Of a DNA stretch of 64,000 bases, positions 32,846-43,340 are shown piece after piece. This stretch comes from Amorphophallus konjac. Lineage: Eukaryota > Streptophyta > Magnoliopsida > Alismatales > Araceae. The stretch covers positions 446,894,053-446,958,052 of the forward strand of contig CM040118.1 of the NCBI GenBank assembly GCA_022559845.1, written 5' to 3'. The position numbers and the translations under genes were made by a program. Numbering within the stretch: the stretch's first letter is position 1; each line of letters begins with the position of its first letter. Under the pieces are notes generated by a model that was not told where the DNA came from, searched no databases, and worked only from the letters and a program-made list of their open reading frames with translations.

Positions 32846-33603
32846 AAGGGGCGCCGGTGACCTTTTGTGCGTCGGTTTAGCTTGTTCGCTCCACACGGGC
32901 TAGCCGATGGGTCCGTGGATGATTCTGGAAGCTCCCGTCGACTCTTCCTCTCACCTCGGTCCTCAAAAAACCTAGGCGGGCGTTGACGAAGCTCTTGGCA
33001 CGATGAATGGCCTTAATCGGAACTCCGCGTGTGTCTGGCTTGAGCACGCGGGTTTTTGCCGACACGGCTTTCGACACTATGATTTGTGCTTCCGGCTCGG
33101 CCCGACTCGCGCTCAAAGCTTCCTTACGGGATGGTATGGCATCCGAGATAATTCCGCCTTGACTGGTGACCATTCGGCCACTAACGGGCCCACTATGGCG
33201 AGAAGCCGAACCCGTGTCGGATGATCGGGACCTTCTGCTGACAGAGCCTTCAGTTTCTTGTTGTGAAGGGCCGAGGACGTTCTTCTTTCTCAGGAGAGTC
33301 TTCATTCAGGTGGCGAGCCACCAGGCAGACCATCGTCCTTGGTTGGGCGACGGGTGTAGGGTAGCGGCACGACGGAGTCGATGCCGGATCATTAGGCAGG
33401 CTTGGTCGCACTGTCTTTTGGTTGTGGATTCATCTCGACTTTCCTGAAGCGAAGTCCCTAGTCATTCATTCTAGGTGACCCGAGGCCCTGGTAGCTTGAG
33501 AAGTCTTTAGCATGTTGTTCTTCATCGGCTTCTCAGCTTCAGTTGGCCGTATCATTCGTCTTTGCGGCTTGGTCGCCAAATGATCATATTTTGAGTGCCA
33601 ACA

Positions 33604-35523
33604 TTCCCCACCCCCAAATTTGAAATTTCTTCTCTCTCCTCTCCATTCTCTCTTCATTAAAACTTCCTTCCCCTTCCCCAAATCACCCATTTAATTCCCC
33701 TCCTTCCCAAGGTGGAATCCACCACTCCCCAAGCCACCCTCCAACCACCAACCACCCACTCCCCTTTCCCAAGCACCTCTCTCATCTCCCAAGGGAGAAT
33801 TCCCTCACTCCCCAAGCACCATTTCCCTTCCCCACACACCTCTTCCCATCCCCAAGGCTAGAAATTAATCCCACCCTTAAACCCATTTTCAAATACTCCT
33901 TCCCTATCTCCCTCCCAACACTAAATTCGTAGCTCCCACTCCCTCCACCTGCTAGACCCCCTTCCAGCCCCCATTCTCCCCCTCCCTCACCTTGGTTCGC
34001 CCCCTCCTAGACCCCCTCACAGCCTGGGGTCGCCCCCATACCCATCCACCCCATTTCCCCTCCCATCTAGCCCATTTCCCACCCCTTATCTCGCTGTCAC
34101 CAGAGACAGCAGCAGTAGCAGAGTTGCATCAGGTTTCATAGGCAGCCACGGTGTTCCTGCAAGGCTTCAGGTGACCTAGAATATATCGATCGATTCGTCG
34201 TCCAGATAGCTTCGCAGCCGAGGTGGTCTCGCATCCGTCCGAGCTCCGAGTTGGCCGGGAGAGTCATGCTCCCACGACTGCACAAAACTGCTCTGCCAGG
34301 GAACCAGAAGCCAAGGAAAGAAGCAACCACGGCTGCTCCAGGATGAATTTGGATGTGATTTCTTGGCTGAAGTCTTCTCCTCCAAGTCCCCTGCCATCTC
34401 CAAGAAGTAGGGCTCCATTTGGACTCCAGAGCATAAAGTTCTGAATTTTTCCCTCCGAGTGCGCAGGTCAGTCAATTCTGAGTCAGATCCGTCCCCCCCT
34501 TAGATATCTGGGTATCGCGATCTACTCCGACCTCTGCCGGTAACCCCGTGGGTCTCCGATTGAAGAGGAGCCATCCTCGGTCATAACGGTTCTGGTCCCG
34601 TCACCATCGGCCCCTAGGAGCACTCGTGGCGGCCACATCTTCCAGCAGTGACAGTTCAGGGACTTCCAGAGTCAGAACTGACCAGCTCCGATCCCGACTT
34701 CGACTCGGCCACCGGAAGCATCAAGAATTCCCCAATAATTTGGGCGTCATCCTGGGTCGGCTCAGAACGTTTTGGCGCTAGTTTCATCAACAATGGAGTT
34801 CGGGGGAGAGCCTGTGGCAGCACCGACAGCGCCTGCCTATCAAGCTGTTCCTGAGAGTTGGCAGAACCGACGGTCTTCTTCCATTTCGACTTCTAGCGAA
34901 GTTTTTCCCACCCCGCCTGGCCGGCTGACCGCCCCTCCCTACGTGGAGGTACATTTTGGTTGTAAAAATTATCTCCACCCCTAGTCCAACCCCCTTGCAA
35001 GGGGCGTAGTGCATGTAACTTGAATTTTCAGGTTGAAGCTTCTCCGACGCAGCGTGCGGGCACTTCCTCGCTCACCCTCGTCTCTGACCGGGATAGGTGT
35101 CTTCACACCGATCAGGTGAGCCTCGGTTACCCCATGCTGATCTTTCCCTTGCTAGTTTAGTATCACCGCTAGTGCCGTCGGACTGTGAGTTGAGTGCCCG
35201 ATCACGGATTGCTAATATTTGAGTGACTACCGTGGGCGAGTTGCGAGAGAGCCATTACACCCCACGCCCTCGGTGTGCTGGCCGCCTGCGAGAGTGGGCA
35301 TCCCTGGACCCTTGGGGGTTCAATCCCAAGCTATCCAATCCCCGGAGCAGCGAGGTCTAGCCTCAGACCCTCACCACCATCACCGAGTTGCCTACGGGCA
35401 CGTGTGTGCGCTTAGCGGGTGAGTCCGCTAGAGTGACGATACCGGTCCGTTGAATTGTGCTTGCTTGATAGGTCCAAGGGGCTTTGGTCGAGTGGCTGCC
35501 ACCCTAAAGGTTGTGCCACATAA
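33604..35523 (+). repeat. CHR-2 5' LTR, truncated at its start
   Basis: Aligns from TTCCCCACC with 38865-40783 of the complete LTR (1920 versus 1919 bp). It holds the CCCCTTGCAAGGGG palindrome (34991-35004). Its end is CACATA rather than CACATCA, so one terminal base appears mutated. Confidence 0.88.
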
Positions 35524-35525
35524 AT

Positions 35526-35537
35526 TGGTATCAGAGC
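35526..35537 (+). other. CHR-2 primer-binding site (tRNA-iMet)
   Basis: TGGTATCAGAGC just inside the left LTR. Confidence 0.93.
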
Positions 35538-35586
35538 AAATTTTGGACTTGTCTCTACTAAGTCTAGTCCTAGGGCAATTGCATCG

Positions 35587-38226
35587 GTGTCATCCCCTTC
35601 CTCGGCCAAAACCATGCACCGTACCAATCAACCCGATGACTACCTCTTCATCGGACCGGAGTTACCCCGTTTCGATGGGTCCCACAACCCTCACACATAT
35701 AGAAAGTGGGACACCTCCATGGATAGATACTTCCACCACTACTACATGTCCGAGGAAAGGAAGGTGCGCGTCGCCAAGGAGACCCTCAGTCCCCTCGACA
35801 AGACAGAATGGAGAAACCTTGAGGGTCTAAGAAGAGTTAGGAGGCAAGATCCCATTCGCACATGGGAAGGTATGAAGACTGAGCTTAGAATAGTCTATGC
35901 ACCCCGACCCTCCCCCAGGGTATACCAAATAGCCTGGGATCTTGAGAGGATTGCTAGACTTACTTCCCCTCGGCCATCCAACCCAGAAGTCTTGGCCCCA
36001 CAAACCAACTTAGGCCCTCCCATGAAGGGTTCCTCGCCTACACCAAGTAGGGCCCAAATTCCACCACTCCCAATAATTCCAATCCCGAACACCGCCACCA
36101 ACCCTCCCCAAATCCAAGAAAGACCCACTTCCACCCCTCCACAACCGGCCGATCCCAAGGGCAAGAGACTCTTAACCGACCCGGCTTCCCCCATGATGAC
36201 CACCACTCCCCCGTCCAAAGTTACTCACCCAACCTTCACCATTCAAACCCAAGTGGACTCCATGTCCACCCCTCCACCTAGGCCCACGACGGCCACCACC
36301 CCCAAACCCACTCTCCCTTATCCAATTCACCCCCACACCCAATTGACCTCCGCCCCTCCACCTTCCCCCATAAGGGATACCCCCACCAAGAACCACCCAA
36401 CCCATCTTCAACTTCCAACGCCAATCCTACCCCAACCTAGACCTCCACTACTTCCCCTACCAATCCCAAACCAAGTTTCCCTTTACCCTCCACCCCGGGT
36501 GCACCATACACCAACCCTCATCACCCCACCCTCAAAAGACCCTCTCACCTTCTTGGTAGAGGAACCCATACCCGACCCCATAGTGGTGAACACTCCGGAA
36601 CCTATTCCCCCCATGGAGACAACCCATGTCCAAGTTGAAGAAGAAACCTCGCACTGTGGTCTTCACCATACACCACCCTCTCTAGTTTGGGTCGAGATCA
36701 TCTTAAGAGAACCCCTTGATAGTTGGCTAAAGGAGAGCCCAATTAAAGAGATTACGGCCCATGTTTTCCCTCCTATGGAGCAAAACCTCCCTATAGTGCA
36801 CCTCTCCTATCACACCACCATCCAATCATCTTACCAAGTGGACACATTAGGATATCTTCTCAAGGGCTTAGCATTGACCACAGTGGCCAACCAACCTAGG
36901 AGCCTTGACCTCCTACACCTATGTGTCGGATCTATCACCTCGATTTGCACCGTTGTTTGCTACACTAGCGACCTCCTTCTTTTCCTCCCCACACCCGATG
37001 AGCCCGGCCTTATCCTCAAATTGGACTCCCTCATATCAAGCAGAAAGTCAAGTCATCCTCTCATGGCCAGCCCACCCACTAAGAACTTCGACCCAATCAG
37101 TTCATTAGAGGAGGATGATCCACCACCATATTGTGAGGACCTTGAGGATGTTGGGATGAACTTAGAGCTCATTTCCCCTGGGTACACTTATGTTGATCCT
37201 TTTGACCCCTCCCAATGGGAACCTGAGAACCCATGTGATCCACCCACATCACTTATCACCCACTCCTTCCTACCCTCACCCACCATGTTGGGCCAAGCCC
37301 ACCTCTCCCAAGTCCCGGGCGACACAAGGGTAGCTATGACCAAGGAAGATCTACACCTAAGGAACAAGGAGGTGCCTCTCCCCATGATGTCCACCTTCCT
37401 TGACCCCTTCGACCCTTTTGAATGGAAACTCCAATGCCAAACCATACCCCAACATATCAAAGTCATTTTCAGGTTAGGAAAACATATGTCTTGGCACCTC
37501 GAACCACTTGGCATGATTCATAAGTCAGGTACATTCATTCATATCACCCACATGTCAAGTAGGAAACATGAGTGGTCCATATTCGGATGTAATGGACCAC
37601 TTTCATTCATCATGAGTCTTAAGCATGTTAGGAGCATTCATGGATGTCTGTGTCCTCCGGCACTCATCACACCCACGCATGAGAGGGACACCTATGGATG
37701 CCCCGTCCCTCCCACGCCCTTCAAAGTCTCCATGGCATCTCTGCATGATTGGTCTAAATATGGTTGTCCTAGCCCCCCTTTGCATATCATACATTTCCCA
37801 CTCACACCGCATCATATTACATGGCATGAATATTTAAGCAAGCAACCAGCAACGAGCGGTGAGAATCACAAGGAAAGGGCAAAAGCTCGCGAGCGCCACT
37901 TGGAATTCCAAGTTGACAACTTGGCGATGGTGACTTTGGAGTGGCCCTACCTTTTGGACACCTCCAAATCAAGGGCACGAGAACTTGGACCTTCCATGTT
38001 CCGAGTGAGTTGGGCAACCTGGCTCACGGGTTGGACTTACCGAAGGGATTTTGGGATACACCTCATTTCCCACGTGGCGGATCCGGCACCATATATGGGC
38101 ACCGCGGTGGATCCAAGTGAGTGCTTCGAGCATCTACCTTCCTTTGAGAGAGATACCCTCGGAGTGCCACCACAAATCAGCTTGAGAGCCCGACGTGAGC
38201 ACACGGAGGCAATACTAGACAAGTAG
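35587..38226 (+). CDS. CHR-2 polyprotein: Gag capsid, Pro-rich linker, unknown module, GPY/F-like end
   Basis: An uninterrupted 879-codon frame starting 64 bp after the LTR. Residues about 18-105 are a Ty3/gypsy Gag capsid-like region (LPRFDGSHNPHTYRKWDTSM, EGLRRVRRQDPIRTW). About 115-330 is Pro/Thr-rich. About 400-470 has YHTTIQSSYQVDTL and GSITSICTVVCYTSDLLLFL. DPFDPSQW and DPFDPFEW occur near 536 and 605, and four GCxxPP repeats near 666-727. Residues about 765-850 follow the integrase GPY/F domain (RARELGPSMFRV, RRDFGIHLISHVADPAP, GTAVDPSE). A TAG ends it just before the chromodomain-like tail. No protease, RT, RNase H or DDE core is seen. CHR-1 and CHR-3 share the whole order, which argues the frame was selected. 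The central module matches no family I know. Confidence 0.8.
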   Translation: MSSPSSAKTMHRTNQPDDYLFIGPELPRFDGSHNPHTYRKWDTSMDRYFHHYYMSEERKVRVAKETLSPLDKTEWRNLEGLRRVRRQDPIRTWEGMKTELRIVYAPRPSPRVYQIAWDLERIARLTSPRPSNPEVLAPQTNLGPPMKGSSPTPSRAQIPPLPIIPIPNTATNPPQIQERPTSTPPQPADPKGKRLLTDPASPMMTTTPPSKVTHPTFTIQTQVDSMSTPPPRPTTATTPKPTLPYPIHPHTQLTSAPPPSPIRDTPTKNHPTHLQLPTPILPQPRPPLLPLPIPNQVSLYPPPRVHHTPTLITPPSKDPLTFLVEEPIPDPIVVNTPEPIPPMETTHVQVEEETSHCGLHHTPPSLVWVEIILREPLDSWLKESPIKEITAHVFPPMEQNLPIVHLSYHTTIQSSYQVDTLGYLLKGLALTTVANQPRSLDLLHLCVGSITSICTVVCYTSDLLLFLPTPDEPGLILKLDSLISSRKSSHPLMASPPTKNFDPISSLEEDDPPPYCEDLEDVGMNLELISPGYTYVDPFDPSQWEPENPCDPPTSLITHSFLPSPTMLGQAHLSQVPGDTRVAMTKEDLHLRNKEVPLPMMSTFLDPFDPFEWKLQCQTIPQHIKVIFRLGKHMSWHLEPLGMIHKSGTFIHITHMSSRKHEWSIFGCNGPLSFIMSLKHVRSIHGCLCPPALITPTHERDTYGCPVPPTPFKVSMASLHDWSKYGCPSPPLHIIHFPLTPHHITWHEYLSKQPATSGENHKERAKARERHLEFQVDNLAMVTLEWPYLLDTSKSRARELGPSMFRVSWATWLTGWTYRRDFGIHLISHVADPAPYMGTAVDPSECFEHLPSFERDTLGVPPQISLRARREHTEAILDK

Positions 38227-38392
38227 GGTATCATCACCAAAAAGAGGGTGTGCCCGAGCCACTTTGAGAGGTTGAAGAGCCGTTCCCCGGCTGAGGACAT
38301 GAGGTTGAGTTTGGAGGTCGTGGCTCGCCCGGAGCTGCATTGGAGGACCCCTTCCCCGGCAGACCCATACTCGACGGAGTCGAGTTCTTCGC
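38227..38392 (+). pseudogene. Chromodomain-like tail of CHR-2 after stop
   Basis: Same phase as the upstream frame after its TAG. It encodes KKRVCPSHFERLKSRSPAED and then DPYSTESSSSHPGG, matching the CHR-1 tail (where the stop position is Gln) and the end of the CHR-3 chromodomain region. The aromatic residues that cage methyl-lysine in true chromodomains are replaced. Confidence 0.6.
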
Positions 38393-38404
38393 ACCCCGGG
38401 GGTA
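38393..38404 (+). other. CHR-2 polypurine tract
   Basis: ACCCCGGGGGTA directly before the LTR start TGATGG. Confidence 0.7.
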
Positions 38405-40783
38405 TGATGGAGGCATCTCTCGCCCTTCATATTTTTTCACAGCTCCGATTGATCGCCGGCATGGTTCCATTATATCCGTCACATTTTTCTAAGTCTAGTC
38501 ATGTAATTTTTATATTTTATTTGAGTCATGAACCATCTAATTTTCCTTTTATTTGAGTCAAGTACCTAGGTTAGTGAGTCATTTATCAAGGTAATGTATC
38601 TAATGGGCCCAATTCAGTGGGCTAGGCCCAGGGGCGCCCTCTCTTGGACTGCTTTGGTCATTATTTATTTAGTCAGGGTCAATCTTGTCCTAGGAAAAGT
38701 ATGCGGTCTATAAATAGCCCCCTCCCCTCTCTCATTTGTAACTCTTGATGTTCAATTGCAATAGAAATATATCCAAAATTTTGAGTGATTTTCTTGGAGT
38801 GAGAAGCTCCCCTCTCCCTCTCTCTCTCCTCTCTCTCTCTAGAAGAGGCGACCCTTTCTATCTCTTCCCCACCGCCAAATTCAAAATTTCTTCTCTCTCC
38901 TCCCCATTCTCTCTTCATTAAAACCCCCTTCCCCAAATCACCCATTTAATTCCCCTCCTTCCCAAGGTGGAATCCACCACTCCCCAAGCCACTCTCCAAC
39001 CACCAACCACCCACTCCCCTTCCCCAAGCACCTCTCTCATCTCCCAAGGGAGAATTCCCTCACTCCCCAAGCACCATTTCCCTTCCCCACACACCTTTTC
39101 CCATCCCCAAGGCTAGAAATTAAACCCACCCTTAAACCCATTTTCAAATACTCCTTCCCTATCTCCCTCCCAACACTAAATTCGCAGCTCCCTCTCCCTC
39201 CACCTGCTAGACCCCTTCCAGCCCCCATTCTCCCCCTCCCTCACCTTGGTTCACCCCCTCCTAGACCCCCTCACAACCTGGGGTCGCCCCCACACCCATC
39301 CACCCCATTTCCCCTCCCATCTAGCCCATTTCCCACCCCTTATCTCGCTATCACCAGAGACAGCAGTAGCAGCAGAGTTGCATCAGGTTTCAGAGGTAGC
39401 CATGGAATTCCTCCAAGGCTTCAGGTGACCTAGAATAAACCGGTGGATTCGTCGTCCAGATAGCTTCGCAGCCGAGGTGGTCTCGATTCCGTCCGAGCTC
39501 CGAGCTGCCCGGGCGAGCCATTCTCCCACGACTGCGCAAAACTGCTCCGCTAGCGAATAGAAGCCGAGGAAAGAAGTGGCCACGGCTGCTCCAGGATGAA
39601 TTTGGACGTGATTTCTTGGATGAAGTCTTCTCTTCCAAGTCCCCTACCATCTCCAAGAAGTAGGGCTCCATTTGGACTCCGGAGCACAAAGTTCTGAATT
39701 TTTCCCTCGGAGTGCGCAGGTCAGTCAATCCTGAGTCTGATTCGACCCCCCCTTACCTTTCTGGGTCTCGCGATCTACTCCGACTTCTGCCGGAAACCCC
39801 GTGGGTCTCCAATTGAAGAGGAGCCGTCCATGGTCGTAACGGTTCCGGTCTCGCTACCATTGGCCCCTGGGAGCACTCGTGGCGGCCACATCTTCCAGCA
39901 GTGACAGTTCAGGGACTTACAAAGTCAGAACCGACCAGCTCCAATCCCAACTTCGACTCGACCATCGGCAGCATCAGGAAATTCCCCAATAATTTGGGCG
40001 TCATCCTGGGTCGGCTCAGAACGTTTTGGCGCTAGTTTTGTCAACAACGGAGATCGGGAGAGCCTGTGGCAGCACCGACAGCACCTGCCTATCAAGCTGT
40101 TCCTGAGAGTTGGCAGAACCGACGGTCTTCTTTCACTTTGGCTTCTAGCGAAGTTTTCCCCACCCCGCCTGGCCGGCTGACCGCCCCTCCCAGCGTGGAG
40201 GTACATTTTGTTTGTAAAACTAATCCCCACCCCTAGTCCAACCCCCTTGCAAGGGCCGTAGTGCAAGTAACTTGAATTTTCAGGTTGAAGCTTCTCCGGT
40301 GCGGCGTGCGGGTAAGCCCACGCTTCCTCGCTCGCCCTCGTCTCCGACTAGGATCGGTGTCTTCACACCGATCAGGTGAGCCTCGGCTACCCCATGTTCA
40401 TCTTTCCCTTGCTGGTTTAGTATCGCCACTTGTGCCGTCAGATGGTGAGTTGAGTGCCCTATCACGAATTGCTAATATTTGAGTGACTACCGCGGGCAAG
40501 TTACGAGAGAGCCATTACACCCCACGCCCTCGGTGTGCTGGCTGCCTGCGAGAGTGGTCATCCCTGGACCCTTGGGGGATCAATCCCAAGCTAGCCAATC
40601 CCCGGAGCAGTGAGGTCCCGCCTTAGACCCTCACCACCATCACCGAGTTGCCTACGGGCATTTGTGTGCGCTTAACGGGTGAGTCCGCTCGAGTGACGAT
40701 ATCGGTCCGTTGAATTGTGCTTGCTTGATAGGTCCAAGGGGCTTTGGTCGAGTGGCTTCCACCCCCAAGGTCGTGTCACATCA
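38405..40783 (+). repeat. CHR-2 3' LTR
   Basis: 2379 bp, TGATGG...CACATCA. TATA box TATAAATA at 38709-38716, followed by a CT-rich leader (38805-38845). It is related to the CHR-1 LTR in several blocks, for example TGCAAGGGG with CGTAGTGCA, but it is a distinct family. Confidence 0.92.
38709..38716 (+). promoter_or_regulatory. TATA box, CHR-2 3' LTR
   Basis: TATAAATAGCCCC about 300 bp into the LTR, the same layout as CHR-1. Confidence 0.75.
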
Positions 40784-40858
40784 TGGAGAGCATCCTTTAG
40801 TGATGCTAATAACATTACAGGACCCAAGGATTCTTGGGTACCTAAATTTGTAAAATAA
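40784..40858 (+). pseudogene. gag: C-terminal 24 codons of SIR-0 Gag
   Basis: The frame begins at the CHR-2 junction and ends at TAA 40856-40858. It encodes ITGPKDSWVPKFVK at its end, matching the Gag tails of SIR-2 (GPKTAWVP) and SIR-3 (GPKRIWVPKNGK). The rest of the gene lies on the far side of CHR-2, outside the window. Confidence 0.75.
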
Positions 40859-40875
40859 TAAGTTGTTTTGCCGGA

Positions 40876-40920
40876 GTGCCTTGGGCATGAGGAATGAGAG
40901 GGGTTAATAAGCCAAGACAC
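40876..40920 (+). other. Inverted repeat after SIR-0 gag stop
   Basis: GTGCCTTGG (40876-40884) and CCAAGACAC (40912-40920) could pair with one mismatch. It is equivalent to the perfect 9-bp stem after SIR-2 gag. Confidence 0.55.
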
Positions 40921-42181
40921 CCAAGTATGGTAAAATCCCAATTCTGTGTTTTACAGGTATGAGTATTTGATGGTTTAAAAATCTTCCTCAGATTGAAGGA
41001 TACCATGCTTAATTTGTTAATCTGAATTGAAGTCTCGCGATCAATGACACCCAAGAGGGGGGTGAATTGGGTGTTTACAAATTTTAAGGAAACTTTTGGC
41101 CTTTTTGAAATATGTGATAGAATGCTAGTTACGAGATCCAAAACTATTTGTTCACAAGTTGGATTTAACAAACTTAACTTGATGATAATATGGATTAAGC
41201 AAGATATACGTGAATAAATCCGGAACAACAATTTACACTAACACTCACGTAGAATGGAGGTAGAAGAATTGAATCACACCACACAATCCAAACCACAATG
41301 CACAGCACTTTTAAGGTGGTTCGGATGCAACGACGGCAATCCTACGTCCACCCCTCACCAAACCCGGTGAGACTTCACTCGGGGATAAATCCCCAAACGG
41401 AGACGATGCTCCAAGCACACACGCAGGACGACGCCTGCCCACACACACGGGGACGCGCCCCAACACACACACACACACACAGAGACGAGGTCTTTAACAC
41501 GATCCAATGGCCGGATCAATAATACAACACACGCTGCGATAGATATAGCACACCACACACACACAAGCACCAAGATCTAGATAAAATCACACACACACGC
41601 AGATCTAAGAAGACCTACGCACACACGAATGGAACACGACGACCACACACGACCACGGATCTGAAATGATCCACACACACACAGATGTTTACAGTTTATA
41701 AGAAACACAAAACTGAAACTTAAAGCACAATAAGGCACAGTTGAGAAAAACTCTTGATTTGGCTCCCCCTGAATGTATGCTGATGATCTTTGAGTGATGC
41801 TTGCTTCTTCAGTTCATTGGAAGTTGATGGCATCAAATGGACCTTGAATCTTCAGCTCTTGGATGAAGAGTTAATCCACGGATCACTATTCACGGCTACA
41901 GTAACAGTTTCTTCTTCCTTGGATAACTTTCTTGATCTCCTTGATTTTTGCTTGCTTTTCTTCCTTAGACAGCTTCCCCTTGATCTTCCTTGAATGCTTG
42001 CTTGCTTCTTCACTTCCTTAGAGATTGCTAGCTTCAAATTTGGCTTGAAACACCTTGGAGATGGATGAAAATCTTGCTGCACGAAGTACTGTTCACGAAG
42101 CTACAGTACCCTCTCCTTCCTCCTTGGACGGCCTCCCCTTGGATCTCTTAGTTCATTAGGGTTTATGGCTCCAATGAGATG

Positions 42182-42188
42182 TTTTATA
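42182..42188 (-). promoter_or_regulatory. TATA box, SIR-3 3' LTR
   Basis: The minus strand reads GGGCTATAAAACATC. The 5' LTR has CTGTAAAAC here (about 53915-53921), a one-base loss of the TATA core. Confidence 0.65.
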
Positions 42189-42324
42189 GCCCTTCAAAGG
42201 TCCATGGACAAGCCCCAGACAAGATCCACAAATCATGGTGTAATTGGGGTCATTGGGATTAAACAAATGTGCCAAAGAATCTCTCCATGAGCTTGAAACA
42301 AAAGTCAACAAAAGAGGGCCTCGG

Positions 42325-42495
42325 GGCTGTCGGTCGACCTGAAGCTATGGGGCAGTTGACCGGAACTTGCTGCAGACAGAACCATTTTGGTTCTGGCAAA
42401 ATTGGTCGACCGGCAGTATAGTGGCGGTCGATCGCTAGTCTGCAGTTTTTCATCTTTTTGGTTCTGTCAATCTTGGTCGACCGGCCAAGGTCCGT
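42325..42495. repeat. GGTCGACC palindromes in SIR-3 3' LTR U3
   Basis: Six GGTCGACCG-type sites, some decayed (AGTTGACCGG, GGTCGATCG). The matching sites in the 5' LTR are at 54065-54242. Confidence 0.8.
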
Positions 42496-43326
42496 TGGTC
42501 GACCGGAAAGACCCATACCTGCAAAAATGAAGTGTTAGCTCAAGGAAACATATCCATAAGTCAAGAGCTTCATGTCCTCATCAATTTCATGCATTTTGGG
42601 TTTGGTTTAACTTAGTTTATACATTTGGAAGGTTCAAAGCAATTGAGCACTTGTTATTACATGAAATGTGCTTAAATAAGTTCAATGCTCACTCTTGAAG
42701 ATTATGCATGAAATGCATTTATGAACAATGCAAAAGACTTATAGAATCTTCATTTGCAAGCCACATTCAAGCTAAAGGATTTCATGTTTAAGGTTCATGA
42801 ATTACATTCTCAACCCAACAAGATATATGCTTCTATGTTCATACAATTAAGGATTGGAACGAGAAACTATGCATTCACACAAAACCAAGCCATGCAACCA
42901 TTGTGCACCTTAAATGTCATAGATCAGGTGTATCAAGGAGTGTATAACAGGGTAAGAGCCTTACCAAAGGTTCTTGACAGTACATGACATATACCACCTG
43001 TTTTGGATTATAGAAGAGCAAGGTGCTTATCCACACGTTTGGTTCACCAGGTGACTGTCATGAGTTTGATCCTGCAAGTAAGATAGTCATGATTAATACC
43101 ATGTTTGTTTACATTAAAGAGGTTATGAAACCTCTTGCCTCTTGTAAAACCAATTCAATCAAGCAGGAAGCAAGACCATGTACCATTACCATTTGTCATC
43201 TCAATCATATGTAAACATGAATGTACACAGTCAACCATAGGTTTAGTTATCATCACTCAATCACACATTAAGTTTAGTTATCAACAAAACCATAACGTCA
43301 ACAATCATCAAAAACATAACTCAACA

Positions 43327-43340
43327 ATCTCCCCCTTTTT
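43327..43340 (-). other. SIR-3 polypurine tract
   Basis: The minus strand reads AAAAAGGGGGAGAT against the LTR start TGTTGAG. It is the same tract as in SIR-1 and SIR-2. Confidence 0.9.

Larger units (their letters stand above)
6239..33603 (-). mobile_element. GYP-A, Ty3/gypsy retrotransposon (nested, interrupted three times)
   Basis: Segments 6239-7727, 15516-21457 and 32192-33603 join into one minus-strand element once SIR-1, CHR-1 and SIR-2 are taken out. Its gag-protease frame continues in phase across the CHR-1 insertion. The visible 5' LTR is about 3.6 kb (19277-21457 plus 32192-33603), starting TGTTGGCA and ending GAAACA on the minus strand, followed by a tRNA-like PBS. The RT part and the other LTR are off the left edge. 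Its right end abuts CHR-2 LTR sequence that is full length elsewhere, so it is inserted in that LTR. The protease style fits the OTA/Tat group rather than chromoviruses; lineage is inferred. Confidence 0.85.
32192..33603 (-). repeat. GYP-A 5' LTR, U3 side
   Basis: The outer part of the GYP-A LTR after the SIR-2 insertion, ending TGAGTGCCAACA on the plus strand (LTR start TGTTGGCACTCA on the minus). It contains a strong TATA box and 48-bp GC-rich repeats immediately upstream of it. Beyond 33603 the sequence is CHR-2 LTR. Confidence 0.78.
33604..40783 (+). mobile_element. CHR-2, chromovirus-derived element with a single long frame
   Basis: Plus-strand element related to CHR-1. The left LTR is cut by GYP-A (only the last 1920 bp remain, 33604-35523); the right LTR is complete (38405-40783, 2379 bp). 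The missing 460 bp of left LTR should lie off-window beyond GYP-A. PBS is at 35526, PPT just before 38405. The right flank TGGAG is SIR-0 gag; the partner copy is outside the window. The internal region codes for one 879-codon protein and has no RT or integrase core. Confidence 0.9.
41028..43326 (-). repeat. SIR-3 3' LTR
   Basis: 2299 bp, TGTTGAG...GACTTCA on the minus strand. TATA box at 42182-42188; GGTCGACC palindromes upstream of it (42325-42495); (CA)n tracts at 41462-41481 and elsewhere in the leader. Conserved GTGGACGTAGG block with a preceding hairpin at 41354-41371. Confidence 0.95.

Noticed and set aside
32192..33603. An independent element between SIR-2 and CHR-2
   Set aside because: Its outer end TGCCAACA pairs with the LTR end beside the GYP-A PBS, and SIR-2 flanks form a near-perfect TSD, so it is the other part of the GYP-A LTR.
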